The notes under the pieces were generated by a model, which was not told the DNA's origin, ran no database searches, and saw only the letters and a program-made list of their open reading frames with translations. A stretch of DNA of 64,000 bases from Myxococcales bacterium (GTDB taxonomy: Bacteria > Myxococcota_C > UBA6777), in assembly GCA_020632975.1 (NCBI GenBank), contig JACKEL010000004.1:391568-455567 (forward strand). Reading direction: 5' to 3'. Below are positions 50,155 through 58,333 of the stretch, one piece after another (position 1 is the stretch's first letter; every line of letters begins with the position of its first letter). The translations under genes were made by a program, and so were the position numbers.

Positions 50155-51615
50155 CTAAGGAGCAGAGGTAATGTAAAAGTTAAGGCACATCTCATCGCTG
50201 GTCTTATCTCCCCATCGCACGGTCGCGTTGGTGGGGTTGTCGTACACGCATGTGAGTTTTAGTTGATCCCCTTGGTTTACATCGATGGGGTTTTTAAAGA
50301 AGAAGGTTTGTTGCCAGTTGTAGTCCCAACGGGGGATATCGACGAAGCATCCAGGGGTGCCACTGCGGATCAGTTCGGTCTTGAGGGAGACACCGAGCTT
50401 GTGCATGTGTGGCACGACGCCCCAGATCTTGCGGCGGGCGGGGACCGTAAATTGGTTGCCTTCTGTGTGGCCCTGCGACATGGGGGGGATCTTCATGCTG
50501 AGATCTGCTTGCAAGGTGAGGGTCAAAGGATAACGAACGGGAGACTTCGCATACTGTAGGCGGATCTTCGTTTGATCGGCGACAGGCTTGCTCAAACCTG
50601 CGAGGTTGTAGTGCATCTCCAAGACGAGGTGATCGCCTGGCTGCACAGGGAACCCTGTGTCTTGCGGGGTGAGGATCACGCCCATGCCAGGAGCCCAACC
50701 GCCGATCAAGGTCGCTTGTGTAAAGGTCGCGGGTGTAAAGAGTTCACCTGTTGTACACGCCCACTCTTTGGTGGGGTGATCGGTCAACAAGGTCTGCGCA
50801 AAGCCGCTATTGACGCGGTAGATCAAGACGTGGTGGACCATCTCATTGGCCCCAGGAAGCACTTGCATCCCGATCAGGTCTTTTTCTGTGGCTGTCGAAG
50901 CCAAGATCGGTTGCGTGATAAAGCAGTGATAATCGTCGGGGGTTTTGCCGCTGGGTGTATGGGCCACTTGTGCGCCGACTTCGACATCCACGTGCGAAAG
51001 CGTGTCTTGTTTGGGGACGTACTGTGTCGATTTTGTGGGATCACCTTCGGGCATCCCATTGTCGATCCAATCCGTGAGCATCTTGATTTGGCTATCAGAG
51101 AGCGCGGGAGAGTGTGCAAAGTCAGGACAGTCGGGCGTCTTGGCTGGCATCCAAGGGGGCATGCGGCGATTTTCCACGGACCATTTGACGAGCGCGGCCT
51201 TGGCTTTGACTTCATCGTAGGTGCTCAGTTGGAAGGGCGCGATCTGGCCGTTGCTATGGCACACTTGGCAGTTGTCTTGGACGAGCTTTTGGACTTGCCC
51301 ATACCAAACGACCTGCGTTGGCTCGGGAGGCAACTCGGGTTGGGGTTCGTTTTGCGCTTCTGCTTGTGGCTCGGGCGTTGGTTCGGGGGTGGGCTCTGCT
51401 TGGGCTTCTACCGCAGCATCGGCTTCTTTTGTGGGTTCTGCAACGGGCTCTGCAGCGGGTTCTTGTGCTTTTTCCACAGCGACTTCCACAGCTTTTTCGT
51501 TGGAAGGCGACTCAGCGGTGGGGGCGGGAACACAGCCCCCGAGGTTGCCAAAGGCCACCACCGTGCTCAATCCCAGAGCGAAGAGAAAGGAACCAAACCA
51601 TTTTTCTTTCAACAT
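50155..51615 (-). CDS. Second lipoprotein fusing cytochrome c and PHM-like copper monooxygenase
   Basis: A 486-residue paralogue of the preceding-coordinate gene, of identical length and same strand, 53 nt upstream of it. It has lipobox NLGGC (Cys28), a Pro/Glu/Ala linker, CQVCH, and the copper ligands in MVHHVLIYR, LEMHYN, PHMHKLG and DEMCLNFY. The linker and many surface positions differ, while the catalytic core is close, as expected of a tandem duplication followed by divergence in specificity. The start at 51615 follows AAGGATGGGTTAGC; the open frame begins further upstream but would bury the signal peptide. Confidence 0.82.
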   Translation of the reverse strand: MLKEKWFGSFLFALGLSTVVAFGNLGGCVPAPTAESPSNEKAVEVAVEKAQEPAAEPVAEPTKEADAAVEAQAEPTPEPTPEPQAEAQNEPQPELPPEPTQVVWYGQVQKLVQDNCQVCHSNGQIAPFQLSTYDEVKAKAALVKWSVENRRMPPWMPAKTPDCPDFAHSPALSDSQIKMLTDWIDNGMPEGDPTKSTQYVPKQDTLSHVDVEVGAQVAHTPSGKTPDDYHCFITQPILASTATEKDLIGMQVLPGANEMVHHVLIYRVNSGFAQTLLTDHPTKEWACTTGELFTPATFTQATLIGGWAPGMGVILTPQDTGFPVQPGDHLVLEMHYNLAGLSKPVADQTKIRLQYAKSPVRYPLTLTLQADLSMKIPPMSQGHTEGNQFTVPARRKIWGVVPHMHKLGVSLKTELIRSGTPGCFVDIPRWDYNWQQTFFFKNPIDVNQGDQLKLTCVYDNPTNATVRWGDKTSDEMCLNFYITSAP

Positions 51616-51909
51616 GCTAACCCATCCTTGCGATGCATTTGGGAAAAGGAGATGGACCGTAAGCCCCAGCGTATATGTAAATGATGGAATATCCGTGGCG
51701 TTGCTTGATAGTCTATTCACAATTTTTGCTGTGTTCTCACAGCAAGATATAACTTTTCATCGTAACGAAAAAGTGATGTGCGTTGCAAGATAGAAATCCT
51801 TTTTAACAGCACAAGTCATGATTTGTTTCGGGGGTGTTTTTTTGTTGTTGTGTCTTTTGAGGGGAGCCAAAGGCGAGGGGAACACAGGGGGTTGAAAAGA
51901 ATGGGGTTT

Positions 51910-53232
51910 TTAGGCGGTCTTGCGGCGGTAGCGGATGAACGTTTGGCTGGGGCCTGAAGCGCCCTTGCCTTGGACGGGATGGGGATCGGGTGTGAGAAGT
52001 TCGAGTTCAAAGTCACGACAAAGCAAGCCCGCGATCACTTTCATCTCATAGTGTGCAAAGTTTTTCCCTGTGCAAGTGTGGATACCGCCTCCAAATCCTG
52101 TCAGTTTGAAGCGTCCTTTGCCTTCGTCGCGCTCTTCGTTAAAGCGCAAAGGATCGTACTTTTGGGCCCCATGGAAGATATGATCCATGTGGTGAGCATT
52201 CAGTGTATCCAACAACACCCACCAACCTTCGGGGATGGTGTAATCGCCGATCTCAAGGGGCTCTTGGGCATAGCGAAACAGGTTGGGTGCCACAGGGCGC
52301 ATCCGTTCGCTCTCATCAATGGCCCACTGAATATGGTGAAGATTGGTGATGTGTTCGATGCCCATCTTGGTGCCTGTGGGGATGACTTTTTGGATCTCTT
52401 CGCGGACTTTTTCAAGATACCAAGGATTCTGTAACAACTGGATCAACAACCAACTGCTGTGGCTGAAAGTGGTCTCGTGCCCTGCAAACATAAAGCCGAT
52501 CACCCAATTGATCGCCAAGTCTGTGGTCAACTGACGACCATCTTTCATCTTTGTCATCAGCAGTTCTTGCAAGAAGTCGTCGTAGTTGTCGGGGTTTGCA
52601 CGTCTTTCCTCGATAAGGGGTTCGAGGATCTTGACCATCTTTTTCTTGGCGATATCTCGACGAATAAACTTGGGCAGCGGCCAATGGGGTGGAAAGAAGG
52701 GGTCGAGCGCGTTGCTCATCGCCATAAACAGATCCCAAAAGTTTCGCCCCATCTTTTGACGAAACTCTCGACCCATCAAACAGTGCGCTGCGATTACTTG
52801 GGTAAGCTGTCGCATCTCATCGACAAGATCCATCTTGCCTTCTTTGCCCAGCCGTTCGAGCCAAAGCTCCACTTCCTCCTGCATGATCTCGATATACGAA
52901 AGCATCTTCTCACGGCGAAAGGGAGCCAACTGCACAGGGCGCTCATTTTGGTAGGCCTCTGGCTCTTGCAAAAAGCCCATCTTGCCGAACATCGCTTCCA
53001 AGAACTTGTAGGCTTTGTCCATCCGCAGCGCTTTGTCTGTCTGCGTAAAGAAAACCTTGGCTTGATCTGGACCCACAAGGACCGCACAGGGCCTTCCCAT
53101 CATATTGATGCCAAAAGGGGCTCCGTGGGCATCGTAGGCTTGGCGTAAAAACCCTGGCTGATCCTTTCTCATCTTGAGCATGTGCCCAAAGATCGGGACC
53201 GCACCTTTGACCATCGGCGGTTCGGCTCGCAT
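51910..53232 (-). CDS. Cytochrome P450, CYP51-like
   Basis: A 440-residue soluble P450. The heme loop is FGGGIHTCTGKNFA (FxxGxxxCxG, Cys near 388), the K-helix ExxR is in ESERMRP near 316, and the I-helix oxygen site reads FMFAGHETTFS near 250. N-terminal features such as GAVPIFGHMLKM and FFTQTDKALRM, plus RPVQLAPFRREKM, are of the CYP51 / sterol-demethylase clan. AGHETT replaces the CYP51 AGQHTS-like motif, so a true sterol 14-demethylase is not assured. No transmembrane anchor. AAAAAGGAGAGAAAACA precedes the ATG. The redox partner is not in the window. Confidence 0.85.
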   Translation of the reverse strand: MRAEPPMVKGAVPIFGHMLKMRKDQPGFLRQAYDAHGAPFGINMMGRPCAVLVGPDQAKVFFTQTDKALRMDKAYKFLEAMFGKMGFLQEPEAYQNERPVQLAPFRREKMLSYIEIMQEEVELWLERLGKEGKMDLVDEMRQLTQVIAAHCLMGREFRQKMGRNFWDLFMAMSNALDPFFPPHWPLPKFIRRDIAKKKMVKILEPLIEERRANPDNYDDFLQELLMTKMKDGRQLTTDLAINWVIGFMFAGHETTFSHSSWLLIQLLQNPWYLEKVREEIQKVIPTGTKMGIEHITNLHHIQWAIDESERMRPVAPNLFRYAQEPLEIGDYTIPEGWWVLLDTLNAHHMDHIFHGAQKYDPLRFNEERDEGKGRFKLTGFGGGIHTCTGKNFAHYEMKVIAGLLCRDFELELLTPDPHPVQGKGASGPSQTFIRYRRKTA

Positions 53233-53440
53233 TGTTTTCTCTCCTTTTTGGTGGGGTGGGCGGGGTATTTCTCTTGTCTTTATATATTGATTGCGAAGAT
53301 AAATGACAAGTGTAAAGTAATGAACATTTGTTAAATATCTGTGACGCTTTGCCATTTCCCTTTGAGAGAAAAAGAGTGGGTCGTTGTGCTGTGTTGGGGG
53401 CGTCAAACAAGGAAGGGAAGGTGATGAGGCTCGAAGAAGA

Positions 53441-54298
53441 CTAGGAGGCAGGTGACAAGAGAGGGGTTTCTAGGTGGACTTGGACCCAGCGGCCAGCGGG
53501 TGGGTTGGGTTCAAGGGGAAGATCGAGGGCGCGTAAGGTGCCTTCGTAGGCTTGTTGAAAAGCGTGTTTGCCTTCAGGGAGTCGAAAGGGGCCGACGCGA
53601 GGGAGGCCTTGCAAGACAAGGGCAGCGAGGTTGGGACGTGTGGGGATCTTGAGTGCACTGCTGTTGCGGCGACGCCAAGGAGAACGAGAGGCGAGATGGT
53701 GGAAGAAGATACGTTCTTCTTCGGGGACACCCAAAAGGCCCGGTCGATCGGCGATTCCGCCGTCGAGGTAGGGGCGCCCTTTGATGCGTACAGGTTGGAA
53801 CATAAAAGGAAAAGCGCAAGAGGCTTGGATCGCAGAGATGAGATCGCCTTGTTGGAGTGCGATGGTTTGCTGCTTTCGGAGGTCGTAGACGGATACTGAA
53901 AGCGGGATGCGACACTCTTCAAAGCGGTGGTTGGGGAGAAGTCGTCGCAAGCGTTCTTGAAACAAACGCCCTTTGAGCAAACCAAGTCCAAAGCCTGGGT
54001 CCCAAAAGTCCCTTCGCTGTAAGGACAGGAGTTCATCTCGCAGAGACGCTGCGGACAATCCCGCGGCCCATGCTCCTGTCACCAACGCCCCAGCGCTAGA
54101 GCCTGCGGCACTTTGGGGGAGGAGTCCTTGTTCTTCTAAGGCTTGAAGTACACCGCAGTGTGCAAAGAAACCAAAAAAGCCCGAGGACATCGCAAGTGTA
54201 AAGGGAGCGGCTTGGAGCCATGTTCGCAAGGTCTCATCGCTTGCGTGAGTCTCTGGGGATGCGGGAGAGGATTGGTTTGGAGAGGAGGGAGCCTGCAT
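53441..54298 (-). CDS. Patatin-like phospholipase
   Basis: About 285 residues. It has the oxyanion loop LAMSSGFFGFFAHCGVL (glycine-rich, but without the usual GGGxRG), the nucleophile Ser in GSSAGALV near 69 and the catalytic Asp in YLDGGIADRPGLLG, which together form the Ser-Asp dyad of patatins. Patatins hydrolyse lipid acyl esters. Start choice is open: ATG 54298 has AAAAAGGA 10 nt upstream; ATGs at 54334 and 54367 lack one. No signal peptide, so intracellular or secreted non-classically. It is divergent from the exported orphan at 54456. Confidence 0.8.
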   Translation of the reverse strand: MQAPSSPNQSSPASPETHASDETLRTWLQAAPFTLAMSSGFFGFFAHCGVLQALEEQGLLPQSAAGSSAGALVTGAWAAGLSAASLRDELLSLQRRDFWDPGFGLGLLKGRLFQERLRRLLPNHRFEECRIPLSVSVYDLRKQQTIALQQGDLISAIQASCAFPFMFQPVRIKGRPYLDGGIADRPGLLGVPEEERIFFHHLASRSPWRRRNSSALKIPTRPNLAALVLQGLPRVGPFRLPEGKHAFQQAYEGTLRALDLPLEPNPPAGRWVQVHLETPLLSPAS

Positions 54299-54455
54299 AC
54301 GTTGGGTCCTTTTTGGGCAAGGGAAACACGCCATCAACGCTTGTTGGGGGTGGCGATTCGGGTCCATGTGGATCAATATGTAGGCTTGACCTGCGCTTGG
54401 TTGCAAGCGCGTTGGGTGATCTTGTTTGTTTTGGCAGTGAAAGGAAGTTCGCAAG

Positions 54456-55259
54456 ATGCGCGGTACGCTGTGGTTTTTGTCTCTCACGAGTCTGTTGATC
54501 TCATCATATTCTTGGGCGGGAGGGCCGTCTTCTCGTCCTCATCGTGCTCCTGCTACCTCACGACCTGTTGTGGGAAAGATCTCTCAAAACACGAAGGCCC
54601 AACAGTTTCAGAAAGATTTCAATTTTTTGCAGGGGGAGTGGCGTTGTCCCTTGGTGGTGCTCAAACGCGATGTGGGCCTCACGATCTCCAAGGCAGGACT
54701 CCAGATCTCTTTGCAAAAGGGACAGGCTCTTTCGATGCATTGGGTCGAAACGCGGAGTCTGGGTGAAGGCAAAGGGGAGTTTTTGGTGTACCAAGATCGA
54801 CCCTCGAAGAAAGATCCCAAGATCCAAGAACGCCGCTTTTTTACGCTGACCTTTGCACGTCGCATCGATGATAGCGTGCGTTTCATCATGTTTACGACAG
54901 AAGAGATGTATGCACGCGATGGTCAGTGGAAGAATGCAAAGCTCCGTCGTTTGGGCAGCAATCTACCGCAACGATGTGTCCGCAAACAGGTCTTTCAAAC
55001 GATTCAGACTTATTCTAAGAAGGTTCCAGAGAAAGACTTGATGTTTTGTCGTGCGGTGGTCAAAGGGCAGCGCGATGCTTTGCGCGCTTGGATCTTGCGT
55101 TCATCGCGTTGTCAGCGCGAGATGTGTTTGTTGGTTGCATGGCAAAGTCTATTTGAGCGGATGTCTACTTGCTTAGAGAATCGGGGGATTAACCCATACT
55201 CTTTTATGTACGACCGAGAAAAACAGCAGCGGGCTTTGGAAGGGCTGTGGACGCGCTGA
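54456..55259 (+). CDS. Exported protein of unknown function
   Basis: A 267-residue protein with a Sec signal (MRGTLWFLSLTSLLISSYSWA, cleaved after AWA-like WAGG). The mature part has a beta-rich middle (FNFLQGEWRCPLVVLKRD, then LSMHWVETRSLGEGKGEFLVY), which recalls lipocalin-like or DUF1579-type barrels, then a helical C-terminus with about seven cysteines likely paired in the periplasm. The family is not recognised. Confidence 0.6.
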   Translation: MRGTLWFLSLTSLLISSYSWAGGPSSRPHRAPATSRPVVGKISQNTKAQQFQKDFNFLQGEWRCPLVVLKRDVGLTISKAGLQISLQKGQALSMHWVETRSLGEGKGEFLVYQDRPSKKDPKIQERRFFTLTFARRIDDSVRFIMFTTEEMYARDGQWKNAKLRRLGSNLPQRCVRKQVFQTIQTYSKKVPEKDLMFCRAVVKGQRDALRAWILRSSRCQREMCLLVAWQSLFERMSTCLENRGINPYSFMYDREKQQRALEGLWTR

Positions 55260-55534
55260 GTGTTGTGAGAGCCTTGTGGGGTGGGACAAAAGGGCGTGGG
55301 GTCGTGGCCTTGGAGACTGATGCGAAGGTGTGGGTCTCGCACTGATTTGTTATGAGTCCGAATGGGGTGAGATGGGAGGTGCACAGAGCGAGGCTGCGCG
55401 GGCGGATCTGCGCGCGCTCTCGCGAGGATGGGGGGATGCTGAGTGACGTCTTGACCTTGATGCGCTGAAAGAGTAGAACGAGCGGGCTTTTATGGTGCTT
55501 TTTCTCAACCTCTCGTCCAAGTGGAGTTTCTAGT

Positions 55535-57808
55535 ATGAGCAGAAGTTTGCGCGTATTTCTCGCATGCTGCGTCTGTTTCGCTGGCATGATGTCCGCTTCG
55601 GTCTCACACGCCGAAGAAGGGATGTTTTTGTTGTACGAAACGGGCCGCGTGCCCTTTCAAGAACTCAAGAAAAAGGGTTTGGGCCTCACGCTCAAGCAGC
55701 TTCAGGGCCTTGCCCCTGCGGTCGTTCAGCTTGCTCGCGGTGGTACGGGCTCTTTCGTTTCGAAAGATGGCTTGATCGTCACCAATCACCACGTTGCTTA
55801 TGGTTGTCTTGCACGTCTTGACGCGACCTCGCACAAAGGCCTGATGGAAAAAGGCTATGTGGCGAAAAACCGTGGAGAAGAGTTGCACTGCCCAAGCTAC
55901 GACATGATGGTGGTCGTGCGCCTTGAGGACGTCACCAAGCAAGTGCGTGGTGTTCTCAAGCCCAAGATGACCCCCAGCCAACGGGCCAAAGCGATCCGCA
56001 CCAAGCGTCGTATGATGGAAGCGGCTTGCGAAAAAGGCAGTGGCTTGATCTGCGAAGTGGCCGCACTGAACGGTGGTGCGGGCTTTACGCTGTCTGCATA
56101 TCGTCGTCTTTTGGATGTGCGCCTTGTGTATTCTCCCGCAGGTGCGCTTGGTAAGTTTGGTGGTGACATCGATAACTGGCGTTATCCCCGTCATACCGCA
56201 GACTTTACTTTCTTGCGCGCGTATGTTGGAAAAGACGGAAAGCCCGCTTCTTACAAGGCCAGCAACAAGCCTTTCCAACCCGCTCGTTTTCTCAAAGTCA
56301 GCACCAAAAACCTGCATCGCGGCGATCTGACCATGGTGATGGGTTTCCCTGGACGTACTTCGCGTCACGTCTCTTATGCGCAAGCCAAGTACTACTACGA
56401 GCGTGCTCTTGTGGGACGCGCCAAGCTGTTTCGGGCTCTTTTGGATGCGATGCCCAAAACGGGACTTGGCAAGCGTCGTTACCGCGGATTGAACGCAGGT
56501 TTGAACAACGGTGCGAAGTACTACGAGGATCTTCGCGAACAATTCGACAAGTTCAAGCTGTTGGATCGCAAAAAGAAAGAGTACGAAGCGCTTCAAGCCA
56601 AGATCAACGCAGATCCCAAGCTCAAAGCCGAACATGGCAAGTTGCTTGCTCAAATCGCTGATATCTACAAGGCTTACCGCAAGGTTGACCAAAAAGCGTT
56701 GTATCTTCACTACATGCAGTCCCGTTTGCTCAGCAGTCTCCAAGTCGCCATCGACCTCGTGAAGTGGAGCAAGATCCGCAAGATGGACGATATCAAGCGA
56801 CCTGGCGAGCGTTATCGCGAAAAGAATATGTACCGTGTGTACCGTGGTTCCGAGATGTTGGAGCGCATGATCACGCGTGATGGCGAGCGTCTTTTGCTGA
56901 CCCGTTACTTCCAAATGGCTTACGCGCTGCCCAAGACACAGCGCCCCAAAGTGGCCACTTGGCTTTACGAGCAAGGCAAAAAAGAAGCCGCTCGACTCAG
57001 CAAGATGCTTAATGTGCTCGATAACAACTTTGCAGGCATCTTGCGTTTGGGCATGAAAAAACTCGATCCCATCGAGATCGCAGTGGCTTCGATCTTCCAA
57101 AATACCGTGCTGATCGGTGACGAAGACGATGCGCTTTCCCTGAAAGCCGCTGTTGCACTGCGTAAGGCACTGTTCAAAGCGAGCAGCAAAGAACTTCGCA
57201 CATCAAGCGATCCCTTGTTGCAGTTGGCCGTCAAGATCATCGATGAGCTTGATGCACTCGAAAAAGGCGAGCTTGAGCCCATGCAAAAGGTGCTTGGCCC
57301 GATCTTGAATCCCCGCCTTGTGAACAAGATCTTGAAGCCCAACTATTGGGACGCGAACTTCACGCTTCGCTTCAACTATGGGACCGTTCAAGACTACACA
57401 GACTCCAAGACCAAAAAGAAACACCTCTACCTGACGACACTCACTGAGTTGTTGAAAAAAGACACTGGCAAAGATCCCTTTGATGTCCCCGAAGGCTTGA
57501 AAAAAGTGGCTGCTGCGAAGAAGTTTGGCCCCTGGATCGAGCCCGCGATCAAAGATGTACCCATCAACTTTACCGCAACCCTCGATACCACGGGCGGAAA
57601 CTCTGGTAGCCCCGTGATCAACGGTGCTGGTGAGCTGATTGGTTTGCTTTTCGATGGTACACCCGAAGCCATCTTGAGCGACTGGCAATACCTCGAAGCT
57701 GAGCAACGCAGCATCTGTATGGATATCCGCTTTGCTCTCTTCTTGGCAGACAAAGTCGATGGCGCGCACGCGCTGCTCAAAGAACTTGGTCTCCAACCCT
57801 CCAAATAA
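55535..57808 (+). CDS. S46-family dipeptidyl-peptidase (DPP7/DPP11-like)
   Basis: A 757-residue protein with signal peptide (RVFLACCVCFAGMMSASVSHA). The mature part matches S46 peptidases: catalytic His in LIVTNHHVAYG near 85, GGDIDNWRYPRHTADFTFLRAYVGKDGKPA with the Asp near 220, and the nucleophile in TTGGNSGSPVINGAGELIG. Eighteen residues after the Ser a Gly (LLFDGT) occupies the position that is Gly in DPP7 (hydrophobic P1) and Arg in DPP11 (acidic P1), so DPP7-like specificity is predicted. Periplasmic; it removes dipeptides from peptide N-termini. S46 enzymes are best known from Bacteroidetes. Monocistronic. Confidence 0.9.
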   Translation: MSRSLRVFLACCVCFAGMMSASVSHAEEGMFLLYETGRVPFQELKKKGLGLTLKQLQGLAPAVVQLARGGTGSFVSKDGLIVTNHHVAYGCLARLDATSHKGLMEKGYVAKNRGEELHCPSYDMMVVVRLEDVTKQVRGVLKPKMTPSQRAKAIRTKRRMMEAACEKGSGLICEVAALNGGAGFTLSAYRRLLDVRLVYSPAGALGKFGGDIDNWRYPRHTADFTFLRAYVGKDGKPASYKASNKPFQPARFLKVSTKNLHRGDLTMVMGFPGRTSRHVSYAQAKYYYERALVGRAKLFRALLDAMPKTGLGKRRYRGLNAGLNNGAKYYEDLREQFDKFKLLDRKKKEYEALQAKINADPKLKAEHGKLLAQIADIYKAYRKVDQKALYLHYMQSRLLSSLQVAIDLVKWSKIRKMDDIKRPGERYREKNMYRVYRGSEMLERMITRDGERLLLTRYFQMAYALPKTQRPKVATWLYEQGKKEAARLSKMLNVLDNNFAGILRLGMKKLDPIEIAVASIFQNTVLIGDEDDALSLKAAVALRKALFKASSKELRTSSDPLLQLAVKIIDELDALEKGELEPMQKVLGPILNPRLVNKILKPNYWDANFTLRFNYGTVQDYTDSKTKKKHLYLTTLTELLKKDTGKDPFDVPEGLKKVAAAKKFGPWIEPAIKDVPINFTATLDTTGGNSGSPVINGAGELIGLLFDGTPEAILSDWQYLEAEQRSICMDIRFALFLADKVDGAHALLKELGLQPSK

Positions 57809-57896
57809 TCCCTCCTGTTCTCCCTTCTACATCCCCCGTCCCTTCGTCTTTTGTGAAAGCTCCTTGTGATGTTTTCCTTGGCTTTGCTTGGTTTCG

Positions 57897-58325
57897 TCAG
57901 GCGTCAGGGAACTCTTTGAGGATCAGTCGCGGAAGGATCAAGCCAAAAAAGGCATCCGAAGGGGCGATGTAAAGCCATCCAAGATGGATTCCACAGCTTG
58001 CACAGCGCAAGATCTGCCACGCATAACCAGCAAACCACGTCGCGTCATGGCAGGGAGGGCCGTCTTTTTGCAGCCCTTCAGCCTCGCGAAAACAACCGAG
58101 TCGATACACAAAGCCCGCAGGGTTGGTAAAGATATGGGTGTGTTGTCCGCCGATCTCGATGCGCGCTTCTTCTGTGGTGATCGGCTGCATACAATGAACA
58201 CAACAAAGCCTCTTGGGGGAGGATAGCTTGCGTTCTTTCTCCAGTTGCGGATCGAGCGGGATGACGGAGCGTTTGGGTGATGGGGGCTGTTCTAGAGAGA
58301 AAGGGGAGAGGGGTAGGGCTTGCAT
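57897..58325 (-). CDS. Cereblon-type CULT-domain protein
   Basis: A 142-residue protein. Residues about 38-135 form a CULT domain: the zinc cysteines Cys42/Cys45 (CVHC) and Cys108/Cys111 (CASC), and the tri-tryptophan cage Trp97, Trp103 and Trp117 in TWFAGYAW and HLGWLYI. The Trp spacings 6 and 14 equal those of human cereblon (380, 386, 400), the pocket for thalidomide-type imides and cyclised C-terminal degrons. IFTNPAGFVYRLGCF is also family-typical. The N-terminal 35 residues are Pro/Ser-rich. No signal peptide. The start at 58325 overlaps nothing but lies 8 nt before the arginine deiminase stop, so they are co-transcribed. The natural ligand is unknown. Confidence 0.85.
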   Translation of the reverse strand: MQALPLSPFSLEQPPSPKRSVIPLDPQLEKERKLSSPKRLCCVHCMQPITTEEARIEIGGQHTHIFTNPAGFVYRLGCFREAEGLQKDGPPCHDATWFAGYAWQILRCASCGIHLGWLYIAPSDAFFGLILPRLILKEFPDA

Positions 58326-58333
58326 GGTGGGTC

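Noticed and set aside
55604..57100. 498-codon open frame antisense to the S46 peptidase
   Set aside because: The sense frame carries all S46 catalytic motifs and a signal peptide; the antisense frame is a codon-bias shadow.
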